A stretch of DNA of 5,712 nucleotides, from positions 1-5,712 of the forward strand of contig CAIYWO010000286.1 of NCBI GenBank assembly GCA_903929925.1. The letters are read 5' to 3'. The DNA is from an uncultured beta proteobacterium. Lineage in GTDB: Bacteria > Pseudomonadota > Gammaproteobacteria > Burkholderiales > Burkholderiaceae_B. Under the pieces are notes generated by a model. The model made no database searches and was not told where the DNA came from. It saw only the letters and a list, made by a program, of their open reading frames with translations. How positions within the stretch are numbered: position 1 is the stretch's first letter; every line of letters begins with the position of its first letter. Below, piece after piece: positions 1-4,670 of this stretch. The position numbers and the translations under genes were made by a program.

Positions 1-405
1 ATTGACGACCAGCACCTGTGGCACGCGAGCGATCACTGCTAGCGGGATGAAATCCTTCTGGATGCTGTAGTCAAGCTTGGGATACATGGAAGGCGCGATC
101 GAATGATGCACTGCGCCCACAAACAGGGTGTATCCGTCAGGAGCTGCTTTGGCAGCGGCCGACGCGCCTACAGTACCGCCAGCCCCACCTCGGTTATCAA
201 TAATGAATTGTTGACCCAATTCTTTACCCAGCACAGCAGCCAAGGGACGAGCAAAAGCGTCGGTCCCACCGCCCGCAGGAAACGGCACAATCAGTGTGAC
301 CGGCTTTGTCGGCCAATCGGACTGCGCAAAACTAGGTCCCGCTATCAGCGCTAGCGCGCCCAGTCCCACCTGCATCAGCGTCCGGCGCGTCATTAGTTTT
401 TTCAT
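1..405 (-). CDS. Bug/TctC-family periplasmic tripartite tricarboxylate transporter substrate-binding protein, N-terminal part (runs off left edge)
   Basis: Reading the minus strand leftward from 405 gives 135 open codons with no stop before the window edge. Residues 2-8 are basic (KKLMTRR), followed by a hydrophobic stretch to about residue 26 and a plausible cleavage site after SFA (residue 27), so export to the periplasm is expected. The mature part opens with WPTKPV, typical of the Bug family. It then shows the two ligand-loop signatures: PFPAGGGTD (41-49) and NRGGAGGTVG (71-80), followed by APDGYTL (88-94). Family members are about 320-330 residues, so roughly 40 percent is present. Bug proteins bind small carboxylates or related solutes, some of them for TctAB-type membrane partners and many as orphans; no partner gene is visible here, and the ligand cannot be told. 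Two adjacent ATGs (408 and 405) are possible starts. I chose 405 because GGAG at 415-412 then sits six bases upstream; from 408 it is only three. Family assignment is firm, the specific role unknown. Confidence 0.93.
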   Translation of the reverse strand, partial: MKKLMTRRTLMQVGLGALALIAGPSFAQSDWPTKPVTLIVPFPAGGGTDAFARPLAAVLGKELGQQFIIDNRGGAGGTVGASAAAKAAPDGYTLFVGAVHHSIAPSMYPKLDYSIQKDFIPLAVIARVPQVLVVN

Positions 406-411
406 CATTGT

Positions 412-415
412 CTCC
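412..415 (-). promoter_or_regulatory. Ribosome binding site of the Bug-family gene
   Basis: On the minus strand GGAG precedes the tandem ATG codons. It favours the second ATG (405), at a spacing of six bases, over the first (408), at three. It is the only clear Shine-Dalgarno sequence in the window; none of the plus-strand genes has one of comparable quality. Confidence 0.7.
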
Positions 416-470
416 AGATTATCTCGAACGAAAGATCCACGGACCAGACCCAGCCGACTCGGCAAGGGAC

Positions 471-498
471 TTCACCCTATGGTTCTGGGCAGTATAGT
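471..498 (+). promoter_or_regulatory. Possible sigma-70 promoter upstream of tRNA-Cys (distal)
   Basis: TTCACC (471-476) and TATAGT (493-498) are separated by 16 bases and match the sigma-70 consensus at 4/6 and 5/6 positions. A transcript from here would start near 505 and read through the tRNA into the downstream genes. This is pattern matching only. The region is AT-richer than its surroundings, so chance matches are plausible. Confidence 0.3.
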
Positions 499-531
499 TT
501 GTGTCAATCAAGTTACAAAGGCCTTTTGTAG

Positions 532-548
532 TATGATCTGCGCCGGCG
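532..548 (+). promoter_or_regulatory. Possible tRNA promoter -10 box with GC-rich discriminator (proximal)
   Basis: TATGAT (532-537) is a 5/6 match to the -10 consensus and would place the transcript start near 544, giving a tRNA leader of about 18 bases. It is followed by a very GC-rich stretch including CGCCGGCG (541-548). GC-rich discriminators are a known feature of stable-RNA promoters under stringent (ppGpp) control, so this fits a tRNA promoter. No good -35 box lies at 16-18 bases. This and the distal candidate may be alternatives or may both be used. Confidence 0.35.
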
Positions 549-562
549 TAACGCTTAGTGTT

Positions 563-636
563 GGCGCAATGGCAGAGTGGTTATGCAGCGGATTGCAAAT
601 CCGTGTAGCTCGGTTCGATTCCGGGTTGCGCCTCCA
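563..636 (+). tRNA. tRNA-Cys (anticodon GCA)
   Basis: The 74 bases fold into a full cloverleaf. The acceptor stem is GGCGCAA (563-569) paired perfectly with TTGCGCC (626-632). The D stem is GCA (572-574) with TGC (584-586). The anticodon stem is 588-592 with 600-604, closing on one G-U pair, and the loop carries GCA at 595-597 after the invariant T594. The variable region is four bases (605-608). The T stem is 609-613 with 621-625 around the loop TTCGATT. The discriminator base is T633, the U73 that is a main cysteine identity element, and CCA (634-636) is encoded. Anticodon GCA reads both Cys codons, UGC and UGU. No terminator follows; the MFS start codon lies ten bases downstream, so the tRNA is probably cut out of a longer transcript. 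Confidence 0.97.
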
Positions 637-646
637 ATAAATAACA

Positions 647-1903
647 ATGACAAGCGTAAGCCCGAGCTCCCCCTTACCTGCAATGCCTTCCGGCATGGTC
701 GCCCTGCGCATCGTGCTGGTCTTTGCTGTCGGTTACTTTTTATCGTACGCCATGCGTTCGGTGAACGCAGCAATCGCCCCTCTTTTGGTTTCAGACCTGA
801 GTCTGTCGGCGAGCGAGCTAGGCTGGCTGTCCTCGGCCTACATCCTTTCCTTCTCTGCTATGCAAATTCCCGTCGGCATTTGGCTCGACCGATACGGTGC
901 ACGCAGAACCGAGTCGACGCTGCTCCTTGTTGCGGCGCTTGGGGCCGGACTCACCGCTATCGGAGAGACGCTTTGGGTCCAGTCTGCGGGCCGTATCCTC
1001 ATTGGGATAGGAGTTTCCGCCTGTCTGATGGCCGCCTACTCTTACTTTAGACGCTGTTTTCCTGCCGAGCGACAGCCGCGCTTGGTGATGTATATGCTGA
1101 TATCGGGCACCTCGGGCGCGCTCATGGCGAGCCAACCCGCACTGGCACTGGCGGAATGGATTGGGTGGCGTCATGTTTTCAGCCTGACCGCACTCATGTT
1201 TTTGCTCTGTGCTGGCGCGATTTTCGTATTTACAGGGGACTTGGACCGACAGGCTGGTGCGAACAAGCAGCAGATTACAAACGCCAGTTTTTTTACCCTG
1301 TGTCAACATCCTTTTATGGTTCGCGTCTTGCCCGCAACCGTATTTACGATCGGCGGTTTTGGCGCGCTGCAAACGCTCTGGGCAGGCCCCTGGTTTACTC
1401 AAATCCTGGGCATGAGTCCCGACCGTGCAAGCCAAACCTTGCTTTATATGAACGCCAGTATTCTCTGCTCGTATTTCCTGATGGGTGAGCTCAGTCCTCG
1501 TCTCATCAAACGAGGCGTATCGCTCTTAAACCAATCGGTGGGCGCTCTGATCTGGCTACCCATTTGTATCGGGGTGATTACATTTTGGCAGCACTCTGCG
1601 TCTTGGGTCCTTTGGCTCATTCTGGCACCCGCGATTCCAGCGATGTTTTTACTGCAGACGCAAGCGGCCCTCGAGTTTCCGAGCGCAGTCGCAGGAAGAG
1701 TCCTCACGACCTATAACCTGCTGGTATTTGCGGGTACGTTTGTTGTTCAATGGGGTTTCGGTGCTTTGACCGATTTGTTTCAACGTTTAAATAACAGCCC
1801 TGGCCAGTCGCTTACCTATTCCATGGCATGCTTAGTCATGTTGCAAGTGTTGGGGCTGCTTTGGTTTTTTATCAAAAAGCCTGATGGATCAATCCGTACT
1901 TGA
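647..1903 (+). CDS. Major facilitator superfamily (MFS) transporter, substrate unknown
   Basis: The 418-residue protein has about twelve hydrophobic segments, roughly at 18-36, 58-79, 88-110, 112-132, 147-170, 175-196, 224-245, 262-281, 295-315, 317-338, 350-376 and 390-408, the usual length and topology of an MFS inner-membrane carrier. The MFS signature between helices 2 and 3 is seen as GIWLDRYGARR (77-87), and a WRHVF motif (174-178) opens helix 6. The longer polar stretch at about 197-222 fits the central cytoplasmic loop. MFS carriers move small solutes by uniport, symport or antiport; nothing here identifies the solute. The ATG at 647 is only ten bases after the tRNA and has no Shine-Dalgarno sequence. 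Later in-frame ATGs at 683 and 695 (residues 13 and 17) also lack one and would still leave helix 1 intact, so the start is uncertain. The 3' end overlaps the next gene by 20 bases, suggesting translational coupling. Confidence 0.9.
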   Translation: MTSVSPSSPLPAMPSGMVALRIVLVFAVGYFLSYAMRSVNAAIAPLLVSDLSLSASELGWLSSAYILSFSAMQIPVGIWLDRYGARRTESTLLLVAALGAGLTAIGETLWVQSAGRILIGIGVSACLMAAYSYFRRCFPAERQPRLVMYMLISGTSGALMASQPALALAEWIGWRHVFSLTALMFLLCAGAIFVFTGDLDRQAGANKQQITNASFFTLCQHPFMVRVLPATVFTIGGFGALQTLWAGPWFTQILGMSPDRASQTLLYMNASILCSYFLMGELSPRLIKRGVSLLNQSVGALIWLPICIGVITFWQHSASWVLWLILAPAIPAMFLLQTQAALEFPSAVAGRVLTTYNLLVFAGTFVVQWGFGALTDLFQRLNNSPGQSLTYSMACLVMLQVLGLLWFFIKKPDGSIRT

Positions 1904-2528
1904 TGCGATCGCACGCTGGCCTAATGTGCCAGCTGTCTACGGCTGGCTCTCTCTGAGCGCACGGGGTGCATGGCGCCTGCATCCGCTGGGCGACGCACAG
2001 CTTGGTGGGGACGGTACTGGCATTTCAAACACCCAGATTTTAGGATTCATCGGTCGCAATTACGCCTGCGAGCCAGACGGACGGTGGTTTTTTCAAAATG
2101 GTCCTCAACGCGTGTATGTGCGTCTAGACGCCGCCCCATTCGTACTGCACCTGCGTCCTGACAGCAATGCCCTGGTCACCCAGAACGACCTACCGATCAA
2201 AACAGTCACGCATTGGTTTGCGGACGATCAGGGCCAGCTGTACGCCGAGACCGATCAAGGCCCTGCCCGCATTGATGATCGCGACTTGCTGGGCTTAGCT
2301 GAGGTGCTGCAATGTCAGACAGGCCAAGCGATGCTCGAAGCGCTTGAAGAGCTTGAACAACAAGACGATGCATCGCTTGCGCGACGCAAGGCACTGCACT
2401 TCTTGGATCCCTCAGCGAAATATGCCGCGCTTCGTCACCCCGCACCGTTGAGCCATATTCTGCGCAGCGATATCGCAAAGACGCTAGGTTTTGTGAGCAA
2501 CCCGGGGCCAATGCGCTCCGATTCGTAA
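1884..2528 (+). CDS. Conserved protein of unknown function (betaproteobacterial DUF2946-type)
   Basis: The 214-residue product has no signal peptide or membrane segment and is probably cytoplasmic. I recognise the pattern of a conserved betaproteobacterial family, which I recall under the DUF2946 name (the number is from memory). Recognisable conserved blocks are RWPNVPAVYGWL (11-22), GARGAWRL-like residues ending at about 32, FIGRNY (55-60), WFFQNGPQRVYV (68-79), an alternating strand-like region to about 130, and IDDRDL (130-135). The C-terminal part (about 145-180) is predicted helical with an acidic LEALEELEQQ run (151-160). No catalytic motif can be identified. The start ATG lies inside the end of the MFS gene in another frame, a 20-base overlap with no Shine-Dalgarno sequence. 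I kept it because the conserved RWPNVP block begins only ten residues in; the next candidate, GTG at 1926, would cut into that block. The NUDIX gene follows after 24 bases. Function unknown. Confidence 0.85.
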   Translation: MDQSVLDAIARWPNVPAVYGWLSLSARGAWRLHPLGDAQLGGDGTGISNTQILGFIGRNYACEPDGRWFFQNGPQRVYVRLDAAPFVLHLRPDSNALVTQNDLPIKTVTHWFADDQGQLYAETDQGPARIDDRDLLGLAEVLQCQTGQAMLEALEELEQQDDASLARRKALHFLDPSAKYAALRHPAPLSHILRSDIAKTLGFVSNPGPMRSDS

Positions 2529-2552
2529 CCATTAGCCTTAAAATACGGATCT

Positions 2553-3143
2553 ATGAGCCACGATCCTGACTTCTACTTCCCGGCGCCACGTCTGCAAAGA
2601 TTCTGCGGGCAGTGTGCGACCCCCATCACGCGCCGTCTTCTTGAGGGCGATAACCGCGAACGGGATGTTTGTGAAGCCTGCGGCGCAGTCCATTACCAAA
2701 ACCCCAGACTTGTGGTGGGCACCCTACCCATCTGGAATGACAAAATACTTCTGTGTCTACGCGCCATTGAACCGCGCGCTAATACTTGGACCTTACCAGC
2801 GGGTTTTATGGAGCTTGGTGAAACCATCGGCCAAGGTGCCGAACGTGAGACACAGGAAGAGGCCGGCGCGCAAATCACGCTCGGCAAACTCTATACCGTG
2901 GTCGATATCCCACACGTCGACCAAGTACATGTCTATTTTCTGGCCCACGCGACGAGTCCCGATCTTGATCCGGGGCCAGAAACACTCGAAGCGCGTTGGT
3001 ACGGCATTGACGAAATACCGTGGGATAACCTTTCCTTTCGCTCAGTCTCGACGACACTCAAACATTACCTGCGTGAACGTGAAACCGGTCATTTCGATAC
3101 GCACCATTACTCATTGTTTGCAGCGAATCGGCCGGGCGATTGA
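2553..3143 (+). CDS. NUDIX hydrolase with N-terminal zinc ribbon, possibly acting on FAD or ADP-ribose
   Basis: The 196-residue soluble protein begins with a zinc-ribbon-like module: Cys18-x2-Cys21 and Cys40-x2-Cys43. The linker HYQNPRLVVG (47-56) leads into a NUDIX fold. The NUDIX box is complete at 84-106: Gly84, five residues, Glu90, seven residues, then Arg98-Glu99, Glu102-Glu103 and Gly105; the glutamates bind the catalytic divalent metal. NUDIX enzymes split nucleoside diphosphates linked to another group. The ribbon, the YQNP linker, LPAGFMELGE (81-90), and a downstream GPETLEARW block (141-149) resemble the plant enzyme NUDT23, which cleaves FAD and ADP-ribose; that similarity is from memory, and the substrate is an inference. 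It may equally act on NADH or another nucleotide. There is only a weak GGA three bases before the ATG. The gene lies 24 bases after the unknown gene and 25 before aat, consistent with one operon. Confidence 0.92.
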   Translation: MSHDPDFYFPAPRLQRFCGQCATPITRRLLEGDNRERDVCEACGAVHYQNPRLVVGTLPIWNDKILLCLRAIEPRANTWTLPAGFMELGETIGQGAERETQEEAGAQITLGKLYTVVDIPHVDQVHVYFLAHATSPDLDPGPETLEARWYGIDEIPWDNLSFRSVSTTLKHYLRERETGHFDTHHYSLFAANRPGD

Positions 3144-3168
3144 ACACTGAAACCAGATTGAGCCTCCC

Positions 3169-3909
3169 ATGCGCCTAATCTGGCTTGAACCCGATACGCC
3201 CTTCCCCGATCCAGAAGAGGCACTACAAGAGCCAGCCGGGCTGTTAGCCGCAGGTGCTGACCTATCCATCCCCCGTCTGCGTGCTGCCTACAGCCAAGGT
3301 ATCTTCCCCTGGTTCTCTGAGGAAGAGCCACCCCTCTGGTGGTCTCCCGACCCCAGAATGGTGCTCCAGTGCGATGCGCTTCACCTATCGCACTCGCTGG
3401 CAAAGCGGCTAAGACAAATCGCCCGCGCACAGAACGCAGGTGACTACTCTACCGTTGTCAAAGTCAACACGGCATTCACCTCCGTTCTACGCGCCTGCGC
3501 ACGGCCAGCGCATAACGGACAGCCTGGCACCTGGATCACCAAAGAAATGCAACTGGCCTACGAAGCCTGGCATTTGTTGGGACACGTGCACAGCATCGAA
3601 ACATGGGTGGATGGCGAGTTGGTAGGAGGGCTCTACGGTGTAAGCCTTGGCCGGATGTTTTTTGGTGAGTCGATGTTTAGCCGAGCAACAGACGCCTCTA
3701 AAATCGCCTTGGCGCATCTGGTTTGGTTCTTAAAGAATCACGGGATCCCGTGGGTTGACTGTCAGATGTACACCGCCCACTTAAGCACATTGGGTGCCGC
3801 ACCCGTATCGCGACAACAATTTGTTGCACATGTCCGGCAACACACTTCGATGCCCGACATCGTTTGGCACCCCGGGACACTAGACCATCGGGGTATATTG
3901 CAACCATGA
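3169..3909 (+). CDS. aat: Leucyl/phenylalanyl-tRNA--protein transferase
   Basis: Aat transfers Leu or Phe from aminoacyl-tRNA to proteins with N-terminal Lys or Arg, making them ClpS/ClpAP substrates in the bacterial N-degron pathway; it acts in the cytoplasm. The 246 residues match the family's usual 230-250. Diagnostic blocks appear in order: GIFPWF (44-49), WWSPDPR (57-63), TWITKEM (121-127) with AYEAWHLLGHVHSIE (130-144), LVGGLYG (151-157), FFGESMFSRATDASK (164-178), and VDCQMYTAHLSTLGA (196-210). Glu167 of GESMF and Asp197/Gln199 of DCQ correspond to the E. coli active-site residues Glu156, Asp186 and Gln188, with the same 32-residue Glu-to-Gln spacing, so the enzyme should be active. 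It follows the NUDIX gene by 25 bases and its TGA overlaps the ATG of bpt by four bases. No convincing Shine-Dalgarno sequence is present, only a weak GAG six bases before the ATG. Confidence 0.97.
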   Translation: MRLIWLEPDTPFPDPEEALQEPAGLLAAGADLSIPRLRAAYSQGIFPWFSEEEPPLWWSPDPRMVLQCDALHLSHSLAKRLRQIARAQNAGDYSTVVKVNTAFTSVLRACARPAHNGQPGTWITKEMQLAYEAWHLLGHVHSIETWVDGELVGGLYGVSLGRMFFGESMFSRATDASKIALAHLVWFLKNHGIPWVDCQMYTAHLSTLGAAPVSRQQFVAHVRQHTSMPDIVWHPGTLDHRGILQP

Positions 3910-4649
3910 GTCAGCTCAAAGAACTCCCCTTTGCGGCACTGCAGTTTTATGCCACTGCCCCGTATCCTTGCAGCTACCTGCCAGAGCAGCAGGCGCGCTC
4001 GCAGGTCGCTGCGCCTGGGCATTTGATTCATGCGGATACCTATTCACAGCTGATTGACCAAGGGTTTCGGCGCAGCGGGCTATTTACCTACCGGCCGCAC
4101 TGTGACAATTGCCGTGCATGCCTGCCTGTGCGTGTGGATACCAATCGCTTCGTTGCGAACCGTACACAACAGCGCACACTCAAACGCCATCAGCAATTGC
4201 GTCCACTGGTTGCAGAGCTATCCTGGTCAAGCGAACACTATGCCCTCTATGCCCGCTACCAAGCGTTACGTCATCCAGGCGGGGGCATGGATGACGACAG
4301 TCGCACGCAATACAGCGAGTTTTTGTTGGCCAGTCGCGTCAACACGCGCCTCGTTGAGTTTCGAGAAGAAGACGGCACATTGCGGATGGTGTCGATTATT
4401 GATGTGCTTGAGCAAGGGCTGTCTTCGGTCTATACCTTCTACGACCCAGAAGCGCCGGGCAGCCTGGGGACTTACAGTATTTTGTGGCAAATCAATCAGT
4501 GCCGCCAACTCGGTCTGCCTTGGCTGTATTTAGGCTACTGGATCGAAAAGAGTGCAAAAATGGCATACAAGGCAGCATTTGGGCCCGCCCAGTACCGTCA
4601 TGGCGGGCAATGGCATGATCAGCCACCGCCCCCTGATCCGTCTTTCTGA
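3906..4649 (+). CDS. bpt: Aspartate/glutamate leucyltransferase (bacterial arginyltransferase-like Bpt)
   Basis: Bpt transfers Leu from Leu-tRNA to N-terminal Asp or Glu; it is the ATE1-related transferase of bacteria and works alongside Aat in the N-degron pathway. The 247-residue length is typical. Visible family blocks are PYPCSYLPEQ (19-28) with Cys22, GFRRSG (53-58), YRPHCDNCRACLPVRV (62-77) with Cys66, Cys69 and Cys72, HPGGGMDD (123-130), VYTFYDPE (175-182), LGTYSILWQI (187-196) and YLGYWI (208-213) followed by KMAYKAAFGP (218-227). The start was set at 3906, where ATGA overlaps the aat stop codon, giving the usual MSQLKELPF N-terminus. An in-frame ATG at 3864 would add 14 residues lying wholly inside aat and unlike the family. 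The C-terminus is proline-rich (PPPPDPSF). In annotation databases such genes are often called ate or arginyltransferase; the bacterial subfamily is leucine-specific where tested (Vibrio vulnificus). Confidence 0.96.
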   Translation: MSQLKELPFAALQFYATAPYPCSYLPEQQARSQVAAPGHLIHADTYSQLIDQGFRRSGLFTYRPHCDNCRACLPVRVDTNRFVANRTQQRTLKRHQQLRPLVAELSWSSEHYALYARYQALRHPGGGMDDDSRTQYSEFLLASRVNTRLVEFREEDGTLRMVSIIDVLEQGLSSVYTFYDPEAPGSLGTYSILWQINQCRQLGLPWLYLGYWIEKSAKMAYKAAFGPAQYRHGGQWHDQPPPPDPSF

Positions 4650-4670
4650 ATCTATTTTTAAACGGTTGTC

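Noticed and set aside
479..507. Minus-strand TTGACA (507-502) as promoter of the Bug gene
   Set aside because: The -35 match is perfect, but the 17-18 base position has no acceptable -10 box (AACCAT or ACCATA). It may still be used with an activator, but I cannot support it.
103..640. Two plus-strand open frames (103-354 and 296-640)
   Set aside because: They lie antisense to the Bug-family gene and across the intergenic region and tRNA; their translations show no recognisable family, and the second ends inside the tRNA.
508..773. Minus-strand open frames over the tRNA-Cys gene
   Set aside because: They run through the cloverleaf and the start of the MFS gene; open by chance, with no coding features.
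818..1435. 205-codon minus-strand open frame within the MFS gene
   Set aside because: It is fully antisense to a clear twelve-helix transporter and has no recognisable motif.
2539..2544. TAAAAT as a -10 box for a promoter inside the operon before the NUDIX gene
   Set aside because: No -35-like sequence lies 16-18 bases upstream, and the gap is only 24 bases.
2614..3150. 178-codon plus-strand open frame in another frame of the NUDIX gene
   Set aside because: It overlaps a complete NUDIX protein and its translation resembles no family; a shadow frame.
3739..3752. Perfect 14-base palindrome CACGGGATCCCGTG
   Set aside because: It sits inside conserved aat coding sequence (around HGIPW); one palindrome of this size is not unexpected in 5.7 kb, and nothing else marks it as a site.
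4650..4670. Possible terminator between bpt and pyrD (T-run at about 4655-4659)
   Set aside because: No stable hairpin precedes the T-run, so read-through into pyrD is expected.
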